Shown here in pieces: positions 1 through 10,476 of a stretch of DNA of 64,000 nucleotides (the first letter of the stretch is position 1; each line of letters opens with the position of its first letter). Location: contig JADJPL010000028.1 in assembly GCA_016713275.1 (NCBI GenBank), positions 1 to 64,000 on the forward strand. The letters run 5' to 3'. Under the pieces are notes generated by a model. It made no database searches. It was not told the DNA's origin and worked only from the letters and a program-made list of their open reading frames with translations. Source of the DNA: Haliscomenobacter sp. Lineage in GTDB: Bacteria; Bacteroidota; Bacteroidia; Chitinophagales; Saprospiraceae. The translations under genes and the position numbers were made by a program.

Positions 1-676
1 GATTGCGGGAAAGCGGTACTCAAGGAACGCGAGAACGCCCGCGAGGCAAGCATAGACGGGGAAACGGCAGCCCAGGAAGCAACCTGCACCAACCCGGTGG
101 CGCTGTTCCGGACATGGGAATCCCTGCCGCCTCAACACTCGGTCCTGATCGCCGATGGGGCGACTTGAAGGGTACATTGCCGCCTGTATACCTCCGCCCA
201 AGTGCAATCCCTCGGCTGGCTCGACCCCGGCGCGTTCGGCACCCTGGTGTGGGGCGGCGGCTTTGCCCTGGGCGCCGCCCTCCAATACCCGGACCACTAC
301 ATCTGGATCCTGGACGGCGGCGGACGGCAGCGCCTACAGCCTTATCGAGTTCGACACCCCCCGCAAAATGGGGATTCAAAGGTATGCGCCGTGATCGGCA
401 ACAACGGCTCCTGGGAGCAGATCGCTCGCGACCAGATCCCCATGCTGGGAACGGCAACGGCTACCCGTAATTCTGAAATCTGACTACCACAAAGCAGCCG
501 AAGCATTCGGCGCAGCAGGGGAGGGCGTAGAAATCCTGGCTGATTTTGAAGGCGCCATAGGCCGGGCGATCGCCAGTGCGGATTCTCGTACGCCCTACCT
601 CATCAATGCGATTATCGGCTCCACCGCTTTCCCGGCAGGGGAGCATATCGATGTAACCGGGGATTATGCTGTTTGA
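1..676 (+). pseudogene. Thiamine-diphosphate enzyme (acetolactate synthase-like), C-terminal part, frameshifted
   Basis: This is the C-terminal third of a ThDP-dependent enzyme that begins before the window. Successive reading frames spell a coherent product: an LIADG segment, then GWLDPGAFGTL, GGGFALGAAL, a DGSAYSLIEFDTP stretch corresponding to the ThDP/Mg-binding region, and VIGNNGSWEQIARDQ, ending TGDYAV before a TGA at 674-676. At least four frame changes are needed, at about 165-175, 250-265, 310-320 and 465. Several compensate each other within a few codons, at runs of G. The family includes acetolactate synthase, oxalyl-CoA decarboxylase and ILVBL-like proteins, and the substrate cannot be told from this part. 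The next gene starts inside its stop region at 666. Confidence 0.65.
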
Positions 677-1913
677 ATTCCATCTTTACAGCGTTTTGCC
701 GTTGCCGCCCTTTTTACATGGGGTCATTTATTCCGGCATGTTGTTTGTCCTAGGATTGCGGGACGGACGGCTTTCCGACCGCTTGCTGGCATTGCTGAGT
801 ATTTTTTTTTTGTTGTTCCTACTCCTGCGGGTAGGCAGTTGGATGCTTTTTTTCGGCGCCGGGTGGTACGACAGCCACGATGCCCACTCGACCTTCATGT
901 TTTATTTCCCGTTCACTCCCTAGCTGGCCTTCGGGCCCTGGTTTATTTTTTACTTTCGGAGCCTGACCAACGGTGATTTTTGTTTGGGGAAAACCGAGTA
1001 CGTCCATTTCCTTCCGGCGGCGCTCTGGTTAAGGTACTTTGCATTTGTTTTGTAAAAGACGTCCTGATCGATTTTGGACTCAAAGGCCAGCCTTTCCCTT
1101 TTATCATCATTTTGGTACCAAGGGCCTCCTCGCAGAAAAAGGGATTCTTCATTTCAACTTGGTATTCGAAATCCTGGGCTACCTTTCCATAATAATTTAT
1201 TTGATCCTTACGATACGGGTTTACCGGCAGTACAAGCGCTACCGCAGGAACAATTTTCCGATACCCGAAGGAATTGAATTTGCCTGGCTGGGACGTATGC
1301 TGTATGCCATTTGTCTGGCCCTGGCTGTTTTTGCCCCACTTTTGGGCAATAGACTGAGGGCCATTCCATGGGCTACGTTTCAATTATGGTATTCCTACTG
1401 CTGCTTGGGCTTGATCATCTATTACCTGAGTATTTCGGGGTTCCAGTTTCAACCCCAAAAAGTAAGGCAGTTGCATTTTGTTCCCGAAGAAGTGCATACG
1501 CCTGTTGCCCCAGATCAGCAAAACCTGAAGAATGGGCGCTCCTGGCGCGATAAGCTTCTGGCTTTAAAATGAATACCCAAGCCCTTTCAAACCCGGACCT
1601 CAACTTACAGGAACTCGCAGGGCAGCTCGGCATTTCCCCGGGTTCTTTGTCAAAGGTGATTACGGCTTGCTTGGGAAGAATTTCAACGACTTCGTCAACG
1701 AATATCGGGTGCAGGAAGCAAGGTTCGGCTCGCCGACCCCCAAAACAACACCTGTCCATCGCAGGCATTGCCTTCGAATGCGGCTTCAACAGCAAAGCGA
1801 CCTTCAACCGGGCTTTCCGGAAATACGCCCAAAAGGCGCCCAGCGAATTTTTGCAATCCTCGAAAAGCCGCCCTAGGGCTCAAAATCGCATTCTGAGACG
1901 TCTCAACTTTTGA
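666..1913 (+). pseudogene. Membrane-anchored AraC-family regulator, frameshifted
   Basis: The reading frames join into one regulator of about 400 residues. The N-terminal half is a set of hydrophobic helices (MLFEFHLYSVLPLPPFLHGV onward, then YLSIIIYLILTIRVYRQYKRY and LLGLIIYYLSISG). The C-terminal half is an AraC helix-turn-helix domain with LNLQELAGQLGISPGSLSKVI and HLSIAGIAFECGFNSKATFNRAFRK split over two frames. This multi-helix-plus-AraC layout is common in Bacteroidota. The ATG at 666 overlaps the stop of the preceding enzyme gene. Frame changes fall near 925, 1045, 1310-1390, 1565 and 1665-1740. The ligand and targets are unknown. It may be intact in the living strain if the indels are sequence errors. 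Confidence 0.6.
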
Positions 1914-1977
1914 GGCGCAACGCCGCCAATCTTCCCACTTTTGAGGCGATGTAATTGATCACCAAAAAAATTGTGCC

Positions 1978-2462
1978 ATGTTAAAACGTGCTTTTCCCTA
2001 ATCGCGTTGGCGGTTAGCCTGATTGGATTTTCGTTTACCACGACTACCGAATTGCAGCCCTCCGCTTTCCAGCCGTTCGAAGGCTCCTGAATGGCAAACT
2101 GGAATACCGCGACTACACCTCCAGCGAATGGGTAGGCATGCCGTTAGAAGGAGCAGCTTTTCTTAAAGGAAATGCTTTTCACCTCAAATTCCTCAAGGAA
2201 GGAAAGGCTACAAACAACACTATGTTGCATGCAATTAAAGACGGTACGGTATACTCCAGGAGGCGCATGGAAGACGGAATCGTTCCAACCTCTCCAGCGG
2301 CGCTTCAGTTGGTCATGAGTCAAAGGGGCAGGGGATGGGAACGACCATAAGCCCTGCACGTTCCGCGTGCGCTTCGAAGGAAGTGCCAAAAATTTAACCA
2401 TTACCAAGGAAGTGCGTTTTGATGGAGAGGCGGATTTTTTGTTCGGAATCAGTATTCCTTAA
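1978..2462 (+). pseudogene. Small secreted protein of unknown function, frameshifted
   Basis: An ATG at 1978 leads into a basic, hydrophobic start that reads as a signal peptide once one frame change near 1990 is allowed (VSLIGFSFTTTTELQP follows in another frame). The body reads WVGMPLEGAAFLKGNAFHLKFLKEGKATNNTMLHAI, then VRFEGSAKNLTITKEVRFDGEADFLFGISIP before a TAA at 2460-2462. Frame changes are needed near 1990, 2090 and 2330. The product would be about 160 residues, exported and beta-rich in appearance. I do not recognise the family. An S41 peptidase starts 17 bases downstream, so the two may be cotranscribed. Confidence 0.4.
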
Positions 2463-2479
2463 ACCGCTAATTCAATCCT

Positions 2480-4273
2480 ATGCATTTTCTTAAATCGCTT
2501 TTTCTGCTGTTGTTGACTACCTGGGCGTTGCGCTCCCTATCCGCCCAAGAGGTAGCCTTACGTTTCAGGTCGACCTAACGCCTGTGCTCCAGGAAGGCAA
2601 GGCGCCCAAATCCGTTGGTATCCGGGGAAGCCTTCTCCGCTATCCTGGGATCAATCGGTGGAATTAAAGTCGCCCCGGGCGGGAAGGTGTACGCTGCCCA
2701 GATCTCCTTCAAAAACCTCCTCCCAGGCGCTCTGCTGGAGTATAAATTTATTACAGACGAAAAACCTGGGAACTCCCGGGCGAAAACCGGGTGCTGGTCT
2801 GGAACGGGCAGGATACGGTCCTTTCCAGCCTGTGGAACGAGTATATTCCGCCTTCGCCCGATGCGCTTCCCCCGCTTCTGGCAGAACAAATGGCCGAAGA
2901 TTTTTTCTGGCTGAAAAAGGCCTGCTGGAACTGCATCCGGGCTTGTACCGATACCAGACCGAAGCCTCCTCCAGGCACTGCTTGCCGAATTCGAGCCGCT
3001 TTTAACCGCAACACGAGCTACCGCGAAGCCTACCTCCTGATCTCGCGCCTCGTCGGACAGGTACGGTGCGGGCATACGTACGCCAACTTTTTCAACCAAA
3101 ACCAACTGATCCAGCATGCGGTATTCCGGCAGGCCGACAAGCTCCCCTTCCTTTTTCGTATCCTGGACCGGCGGATATTTATCGCTGAAAATGCTTCCGA
3201 GCACGAAGCCATTCCTGTTGGGGCCGAAATAAAGCGCGTGAATGACATTCCTGTTTCCGAAATTTGGGACAGCTTGCTCCCGCTGGTAAAAGCAGACGGG
3301 AATAACGACGGCAAACGGCTGGCCGACCTCCAGGTATTCGGAGTGGAGGGTTTTGAAGCGTTCGATGTGTATTTCCCCCTCTTGTTTCCGCCAGGAATGG
3401 GACATACAGCCTGGAGATCCAGTTTCAGGAAGGCGGCCTCTTCAGACGCTTGAGGTAAACGCCCTGACGCCGAAACAACGAAAGGAAGCGCTTCTAAAAC
3501 GATCAGGGGGCTATTCCGCTACCAATTCGGACTCCCTCTGGCAGTTCACCGTTATTGACGCCAATGCGGCGCTCCTCCGCCTGCCCCATTTTCAAACCTG
3601 GAAAATGACGATGAACTGGCGAAAATTTTTGCAGGATGCGTTTTCTGCTTTGCAAAAGCAAGCCATCCCCAACCTCGTCATCGACATCCGCAACAACGAA
3701 GGCGGAGCAGATGAAGTCATCGCTTTTTTTGTCGCAATACCTCGTTTCCAAACCCATTGCCATGGAACCCATTGAGGACAGGCTGCGCTACGAATACATC
3801 GCCCCGGAATGGGAGCCTTATCTCCGTTCCTGGGACGACAGCTTCAAGGATTTCAGGGGAAAGGTCAGGCGCATCGACGACCGGTTTTATACCTGGATCA
3901 AACCCGATGATCCGTTGGAAATCCCGGCGGGTAAAAAGGCCTTTTCCGGCAACATCTACCTCCTCGTCGACGAAACGAACAGTTCGGCGACGTTCTACCT
4001 CGCCAAATTCTGCAAAGCCCACCGCCTCGCAACCTTGGTCGGACGACCAACAGGGGGCAGTCAGCGCGGCATCAATGGCGGGCGGATCGCCTTCCTCCGG
4101 CTTCCGAACTCCAAAATCGAAGTGGACATCCCCCTGATCGGAACGTTTCCCCTTTCGGAAAACCCGAAGGAGGGATCGTACCGGACGTGCTGGTGGATAT
4201 GGAGGCTGAAGCTTTCCGAAAAGGAGAAGACCTGATCCTGCAAAAAGCGATGGATTTGATTAAACGCAGGTAA
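2480..4273 (+). pseudogene. S41-family (C-terminal-processing-like) peptidase, frameshifted
   Basis: This is an exported serine peptidase of roughly 590 residues. It starts with a signal peptide (MHFLKSLFLLLLTTWALRSL, then SAQE). The S41 hallmarks are in the second half: a VIDIRNNEGGADE strand (family IDLRNNGGG) near 3690, then a NSSATFYLAKF segment near 3980 that carries the likely nucleophile Ser, followed by GRPTGGSQRGINGG and a C-terminal QKAMDLIKRR. The reading frame changes near 2570, 2770, 2900-2960, 3400-3450, 3730 and 4170. No PDZ domain is obvious. The gene ends 18 bases before an IS256-type element. It is either broken or affected by sequence errors; the conserved motifs themselves look intact. 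Confidence 0.65.
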
Positions 4274-4439
4274 CCCGCCCCCGTCGGGATAGTTCATTTA
4301 AGTGTGTCTGGGTTAAAAATTTAGTTTAAAAAAGTCTGTTTTTCTGTTTCAAGGGCTACTCGCCTATTGCTCTTTTCGCGTCCATTCTCTTTTGATATGG
4401 ACAGGGATGTAGGCACTTGACGGCTTAGCGGCAGCCCAT

Positions 4440-4547
4440 CAGCAGTGGCAGGGTCTGGGCAAGGTTTGCGCGTAAAAAATTTTTATTCAAAAATTTTTTA
4501 CGCAGCAACCCGAAGGGCTTGACCTTGAGCAGGCCCTGCCACTGCTG
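4440..4547. repeat. Nested palindrome inside the IS 3' region
   Basis: The outer arms CAGCAGTGGCAGGG (4440-4453) and CCCTGCCACTGCTG (4534-4547) are perfect complements. Inside them lies a second perfect hairpin, GCGTAAAAAATTTTT (4470-4484) and its complement (4489-4503), with a 4-base loop. This fills the non-coding part of the insertion sequence (4310-4602) downstream of the transposase. It could be a terminator or read-through block, or a separate palindrome that landed in the element. Confidence 0.75.
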
Positions 4548-4602
4548 GTATCTTTGCGGCGCCGTCACGTGCCGCCTTATGTTTGAGGCAACCGGGCTTA
4601 GT

Positions 4603-5873
4603 TCAGCTATCGCGCATATGGTTCAACACCCGCTCGCCATGTAATGCGATCAACTCCCGTTGGATCTTCTTCCAGCCCAGGGCCGGACGCTTCCAGGATT
4701 TTTCGTTATGCATTAACGACAAATACAGTTGTTTGGTTAACGCCGTGTCGGACACCCAAGCCGCTTTGCCTTTGATGAGCTTGCGCACGATGCGATGCAG
4801 CGCCTCCACTGCATTGGTCGTATAAATCATTCGGCGCATCCCTGCCGGATAGTCCATGAACGCCATCAGCTCGTCCCAGTCTTTGCGCCACGTCAGGCAG
4901 ATGCCCTCGTACTTGCTTTGCCATTTGAGCTCAAAGGCCTCCATGGCCAGCTCCGCCGCCGATCGCGTAGGCGATGAATAGACTGAGCGCAAGTCCTTAC
5001 GCACCTCCTTGGAATCTTTGTCATCGCAAAAACGCGTGCTGCTGCGTACTTTATGCACGATGCACTTCTGTACCATACTCAAAGGGTAGACCTCGTCAAT
5101 GGCTTCGCTAAACCCTTTCAGGTCATCTGTACAAAAGATCAGCACATCCTCCACCCCTCTTTTGCGGATGTCCTCAAGCACCCTTGCCCAGGCTCGGGCG
5201 CCCTCCGATTCATGAATGTATAGCCCTAGCAAATCCCGCTGCCCTTGCGCATCCAGACCGTAGACCGTGTAAAATGCCCGGTTCGAATAGGCGCCCTCAT
5301 GCCGGATTTTGAAGTGGATCGCATCCAGGTAGATCACCGTATAAAAGCTGTGCAGCAATCGGCTGCGCCACTGCTCAATCTGCGGCAGCACCCATCGGTG
5401 ATCGCCGATATCTTTCCCGCCGATAGGGATATGCCATAGATCTTTGACACCAGCCGCCGAACATCTTCCACCGAGTTGCCTTGCGCATACAGGGCCAGTA
5501 TCTGTTCATCCATCCCGCTAGTTAGCTCCCGCTCCCGCTTGGCCAGCACCTCCGGCTCAAAATCCCCCTGCCGGTCACGCGGCGTCTGTATCTGCAGCAC
5601 ACCAGCCACCGAACGCACCGCCTTGCTCGTATAGCCGTTGCGCTTGTTGGCTTTTTCCTTCGCCCGCTCTTCAGCCAGAAAATCCCCCATCTCTCCGTTG
5701 AGCATCCCATTGACCGCCGACTGTAGCAGTTCGCTAAATACGCTCCCTTCCCCAAATAACGGCGCCCGGCTCTTTAAGTGCGCCTTCATCCGTTCCCGAA
5801 GTTCCTCCTCCGGCACCAATTCCTCAAAACTCGGACTACTTGTTTTTCGCTTTTTCATCGCTGTTTCCGACAT
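4603..5873 (-). CDS. IS256-family transposase, frameshifted
   Basis: DDE transposase that moves the surrounding element. The first part (5873 back to about 5395) reads MSETAMKKRKTSSPSFEELV and contains FLAEERAKEKANKRNGYTSK and MDEQILALYAQGNSVEDV, typical of the N-terminal half. The second part contains VIYLDAIHFKIR (first Asp), a CTDDLKGFSEAI block (second Asp) and TTNAVEALHRIVRKL (Glu), followed by a C-terminal LGWKKIQRELIALHGERV. The two halves are out of frame by one base near 5390-5395, where ITDG should run into VLPQIEQW. A lost G in a run of G would explain this. Length after correction is about 420 residues, normal for the family. If the shift is real the copy is dead. Confidence 0.85.
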
Positions 5874-5911
5874 TTGTCCCTAAAGGTAATAGACACACTT
5901 TATTGAACAGT

Positions 5912-6107
5912 CTCCCCCGTCCTCCCGTCCCCCGTCCATCCGTCTCCCGTCCTCCCGTCTCCCGTCCCCCGTCCTCCCGTCCCCCGTCCCCCGTCTCCCG
6001 TCCCCCGTCCCCCGTCCTCCGTCCCCCGTCCTCCGTCCCCCGTCCCGTCCCCCGTCTCCCGTCTCCCGTCCACCGTCCTCCGTCCACCGTCCCCCGTCCT
6101 CCCGTCC
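5912..6107 (-). repeat. Heptanucleotide tandem array, GGACGGN type (copy A)
   Basis: About 28 units of a 7-base repeat, read on the minus strand as GGACGGG, GGACGGT, GGACGGA and AGACGGG. It begins directly at the TGA (6108-6110) of the TolC-like gene and runs to the right end of the IS256 element. G-runs of three or more, separated by two to four bases, give strong potential for a G-quadruplex in the transcript. Long apparent ORFs across it are artefacts of the repeat. Confidence 0.9.
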
Positions 6108-7589
6108 TCAATACCCCTGCGGAAGATTGACGAGCGATTTATTGGCTGCAAAATCGTATAAGGTGCTGCGGCGCAGGTCGTAATAGGCTTCCCAGAGTCG
6201 CGGATAGAGGTGATGAACGTTCGCCGGGCGGCTTCCTGTTCCTGAACGGCAATATTGAGGTCGGTGATTCCGATTTTGCCGATATAGTAGCGGTTGCGGG
6301 TCATTTCCTGGCGTTTACGGGATACTTCGTAGGCGCAGCGCGCGGCTAACCTGATCGCGCACCAGGTCGAACTGCCGGACCTTCAGCAAAATGCTTTGTT
6401 CGAAATTGACGCGTTCCTGGGCAACGTTGAGGCGTTCCAGTTCGAAGTTCGACTGGGCGATTTCGCGCCGGGCTTTGGCTTTGCCCCAATCGGCAATAGG
6501 GATTTCCAACCCCAGGGTAAGCTGTTCGCGGTCGAGCGGTTGCTGGAACGCGTCTGAAAGGTAGATCCGGTTTGTTGGAGGCCAAACGCCGCATTGACGC
6601 TAATCTGGGGCCAGTTTGTCCTTTGGCCTAGGCGATATTGCGCTCTGCTTCCTTCAGGCGGCGTTCCAGGGAAACGATCAGGCTTCGGTTTTGCAGGGCA
6701 AATTGCAGCGCTTGGTTGGGGTCGACGATAAAGCTGGGAAGTTCAAGCGGGGGAACCATCTCAAAGCGGGCGGCCCGCTGGATACCGAGGAACGTCCGAA
6801 GCTGCTCCATGCTGGATTGGAGGTTCAGGGTGGATTGGGCGATGGCGTTTTCGGCATTGGCGACGCTGAGTTCAATTTGCAGCAACTCCGTCTCCGCGAT
6901 CCTCCCCACCTCAAACCGGCCTTTGGAAATCCCGTAAAGGGTATCGGCGTTGATTTTTTCCTGCGTAGCGGCTTCGACGTTGAGCTGGGCGATGAGAATG
7001 TCGAAGAAAAGCTGTACCCCGGTGTAGGCGGCCAGCTCCATATTTTCGGAATACGCTTGTTTGGCTTCTTTATAGCGGAGGGTTCGGTGATTTTGTTCCA
7101 TTTCAGCGCGTTGTATCCCAGGATAGGCTGAATTAACGAAATGGAAACGGGGTTAGACAGAAAAGAGGTTGCGCGCGGGTTTAATTCGTTGGCAAAGACG
7201 TCGAGGCGGTTGATGCCGGAATTCAAAATAACCGTACCGCCAGTAAGCCCAATATCCTGGCGCAGCGACAGCCCGAGGTTGTTGTTCGCGAAGGATTGCT
7301 GGATAAAGCTGACGCCGCCGGAGGAAGGGTTATCGATTGGATCGACCGGTTCAGGTTGGGCAAAATAGCTTCCACCCCAATCACGGGTTTGTAGTCCGCC
7401 CGGAAAGATTGAAATTGCCAATAGAAATTGCTTAGCCTCGTTTTTTAGCCAATTGAACGCTGGGGGCGTCGCTTTGTGCCAGTTCGACCACTTCTTCCAG
7501 GGTGAGACGAAAGGTTTCCGGGCTCTTGGGAAAAGCCCCATACAGCAAATGCAAACGCCAGAATACCGGTTAGCCAGGCTTTTTTTCAT
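6108..7589 (-). pseudogene. TolC-family outer-membrane efflux protein, frameshifted
   Basis: This is the outer-membrane channel of a tripartite efflux pump. The start MKKSLANRYSGVCICCMGLF looks like a signal peptide. Next come FIQQSFANNNLGLSLRQDIG and SNPVSISLIQPILGYNALKW, which are typical of Bacteroidota TolC proteins. Long coiled-coil helices follow (YKEAKQAYSENMELAAYTG, GRFEVGRIAETELLQIELSV, LEERLKEAE-like segments). The last residues read LYDFAANKSLVNLPQGY. Frame changes fall near 7460, 7095, 6590-6625, 6500, 6340 and 6190. It is the last gene of an operon with the adaptor and permease genes upstream. Its stop codon touches the heptamer array. Confidence 0.7.
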
Positions 7590-7629
7590 GAAAGGCGGTT
7601 TTTTCGAGGGTTATGCTATTTCAGAAAAA

Positions 7630-8972
7630 TTACTCGGTGCGCAAGGCTTTGATCGGGTCTTGGATGGCGGCCTTTCTGGCAGGAAAAATACCAAACGCCA
7701 GCCCGACCGAAGCCGCGACGCCAAAAGAAAGCAAAATCGACCAGCCCGACACCAGAGCAGGAATGTTAAAGGAAGATGTAATGATCTGAGCGCTGACGAC
7801 TCCGATGAGAATCCCAAAAGGCCTCCGATCAAACTAATCGTAATCGCTTCGAATAAAAATTGCTGAATGATGTCGCTGCGTTGCGCGCAAGCGACCGCCG
7901 ACGCCAATTTCCTTGATCCGCTCCATGACCGAGGCCAGCATGATATTCACGATACCGATGCCGCCTACCAGGAGCGAGATGCCGGCAATCGCTGCCAGCA
8001 CGAGGTTGAACGTTTCCTGCGTCTTCTTTTGTTCTTTCGAGCAGCAACTCCGGCACTTCGATTTCAAAGTCAACCACATCCCGGTGTCTGCGCTTCCAGG
8101 ATGCGTGCCGTTACGTCCGCTACTGCCCGCAGGTACCGGGAGTCGCCAACCTGCACCACCACGCGGTCGAGCTGGTGGTAATTGTCGACCGGACCGCCAG
8201 GCTCCGAACGTCCCCGCCCGATATCCTCTTTGAGATCACGGCCCGGTTCTTGAACCGGAGCAATGCGGTGCCAACGGGGATATAAATGTCGTCGTTATAG
8301 TCGCGGATACCGAGGGTTTTAAGGCTTTCCTGGCTGGCGCTCCGTTTTTCCAGCACGCCGACTACGGTCAGCCAGGTTTGCCCGGCTTTGATTTTTTGCC
8401 CCAGGGGATTGTCGTTTGGGAAAAACCGGGTTTGAATATTTTTACCGATGACGCAGGCCGCCCGGCCGGCGCGGAGGTGCTCCGGTGAAAGAAATTCCCC
8501 TGGCTCAGGGTGATGTTGTTGAGGGTAAAAAAGTCGTTCGTTACCCGATGCAGCGGCCTTTTTCCAGTTTGCCCGCTTCGATAATGGACGATGGCAGGAC
8601 GATTTCGGGGCTTACCCGTTCCACTTGAGGCAGGGTGTTTGGATCGACTCCAGGTCTGCCAGCGTAAGACCGGGAGACCAGGGCCTTTTTCCTCCTTCTT
8701 TTTGCCCGCCGCCGGCACTTCCCCCGGCGCCGCTTTGCGCGTTGCCCTCTTGTTCGCTTTCGGGATCCAAACCACCGCTTTGATCACGATGCTGTTGGCG
8801 CCGATCAGTTTCATGCGTTCCAAAATGGATTGCTTGGCCCCGGATCCAATGGCCAGCATGGCGATGACAGCGGCTACGCCAAACAAGATCCCCAGGCCGG
8901 TAACAAGGCCCGCATCCGGTTTGCCAGAACGGCTTCCATGGCCAGCAAAAAATTAAATAGTACCCGTTGCAT
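7630..8972 (-). pseudogene. MacB-type ABC transporter permease, frameshifted
   Basis: Inner-membrane permease of the MacB/FtsX type. The start MQRVLFNFLLAMEAVLANR lies at 8972. It is followed by LGILFGVAAVIAMLAIGSGA (MacB periplasmic core entry) and ERMKLIGANSIVIKAV. The periplasmic domain reads through several frames (TNDFFTLNNITLSQGNFF, IRDYNDDIYIPVGTALLRFK). The FtsX core is at the C-terminus: NLVLAAIAGISLLVGGIGIV, NIMLASVMERIKEIGV, then RDIIQQFLFEAITISLIGGL, ending KALRTE. At least six frame changes are needed. It has no nucleotide-binding domain of its own, so a separate ATPase is expected. None is seen within the window. Confidence 0.7.
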
Positions 8973-9085
8973 GGGCGAGGTATTTCATTGCGTTGATGAA
9001 TGGGATGGCGGCACAGGAAAAGAAACCAACCGGCTGCTCCGGGTCTTAATCCAATTTCCGAAGGGCCGGCCATTGGTCCTGGATA

Positions 9086-10476
9086 TCAGTTGAAAATAAT
9101 AATGCTCCCTCCCCCGGATTCTGAGCCAGTCTGCAGTTTTTCTTCGGGCACTTTCCTGCTTCGGGCTAAAGCTTCGGCTTCGCGTTTTTTCCGCTCCGCT
9201 TCCTGCTTTTTGCGGATCTCCTCCTTGATTTTTTTGTCTAGCGGAATAAAAGCCAGTTTTTCGGCGTCTTTCGGCGCAACCAGCAGGATCTCGTCCTTTT
9301 CGTTTAGCCCGTAAGCGATAATGACTTCGTCTTCGTTGCTATCTCCTGCAACCACCTCCTGTTTGACCACTTTGCCATCCTGTTTTTAAAGACATAAGAC
9401 AGGCTATCGCTTTGGAGCGTTTCCATAGGCACGTAGAGTACCTTTTGTGTATGTAGGTGACGATTTCGTTGCTGGTAGTCATAGCAGGCCGCATGATGGA
9501 GTCGCTCTCATGTACCTGAATGATGACTTCAAATACTTTGGAATCGTAGTCTCTCAATTGCTCTCCGATGTTGGCAACCTGAATGACGGTGCCGGTGTAG
9601 CTCCGGCCAGGGAAGGCGTCGATTTGGACCCGAACGTCCTGCCCCTTGCGCACCCGGTTGATGTCTACCTCGTTGACATAGGTTTTGGAGATCATTTCCG
9701 TCAGGTCGGGAAGTTCCGCCACCGTAGGTTCCCAGGCATTGATCTGCGATCCGGGGGTCACCTTGCCTCCGTCCCAGTTACGGGCATAGATGACCATTCC
9801 ACTTTTGGGCGCCATGACCGTAAACTGACCGGCCAGTTCCGCCATTCGGGCGAATTGATCTTGCAGAAGGCGCACCGAAGCGTTTATTCGGAGATTTTTG
9901 CCTGAGATTTCTCTTTGGTGGGGCGAGTCGTTCCACCAATTGCTGGTAGTCCCGCTCGGCGCGTTCCAAATCCAGCTCAGCCTGGTGGATGACGCTTTGG
10001 GGTTCAAACCGGCTCTGTTCGAGTTGCAGTTGTTTTTCTTTTTTCTGGAATTGCAGGTTGACGATTTGGTCCCGGATTCCGCGCAATTCAATAGCCGTAT
10101 CGATTTTGGCCTGTTCGAGCTGGGTGAGCATTTTGTCCATCTGGGTTTGAGCGTCGCGCATGCGGTTGGTGAGCTCTGTTTTATCCAGGGTGGCTACATA
10201 GTCGCCTTCCTTTACCATGGTGCCCTCCGCCACCAGATCGGTGATATTGGTTTGCCAGATACCTACGGTGCGCATCCCTGGGGCCCGATAATTTTTTCAG
10301 AACGCTTGGCTTTAGCTCTCCGGTAGCCGTCACTTTCACTTTGAAGTCGCCCTGTTTAACGAGGGTCGTCAGTTGAAGGCTTTCTTTTTCGCTTTGGCAG
10401 GTTTTAAAAAATACCACGCGGCAAACACCGCCGCGATAACCAATAGGGCGGGAATTAGAAGGGCTTTAAGTTTCAT
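9086..10476 (-). pseudogene. HlyD/MacA-type membrane-fusion adaptor, frameshifted
   Basis: Periplasmic adaptor that would link the MacB-like permease to the TolC-like channel. It begins MKLKALLIPALLVIAAVFAA, a single N-terminal membrane helix. Then come a biotinyl-lipoyl-like entry strand (LVAEGTMVKEGDYVATLDKT), a coiled-coil hairpin (MRDAQTQMDKMLTQLEQAKI and QSVIHQAELDLERAERDYQQ), and the beta-barrel region with VAPKSGMVIYARNWDGGKV-like sequence, GSQINAWEPTVAELPDLTEM and DVRVQIDAFPGRSYTGTVIQ. The last 90 residues are a charged helix rich in E and K, ending GGGSIIIFN. Frame changes lie near 10365, 10270, 9890 and 9385. It is the first gene of the efflux operon. Confidence 0.7.

Larger units (their letters stand above)
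4292..5908. mobile_element. IS256-family insertion sequence
   Basis: The element is bounded by 18-bp imperfect inverted repeats at 4292-4309 and 5891-5908 (GTTCATTTAAGTGTGTCT against GTTCAATAAAGTGTGTCT, two mismatches). It contains one transposase gene on the minus strand and an unusually long non-coding stretch of about 290 bp between the transposase stop and the left end. I see no 8-9 bp target duplication: the flanks TCGGGATA and AGTCTCCC do not match. The right end abuts a heptamer tandem array. The exact ends are inferred from repeat symmetry only. Confidence 0.7.

Noticed and set aside
5912..6107. Possible CRISPR array or repeat-rich protein in the GC-rich tandem region
   Set aside because: The unit is 7 bases with no spacers, and the apparent Gly-Arg-Asp-rich ORFs follow from an open repeat in several frames.
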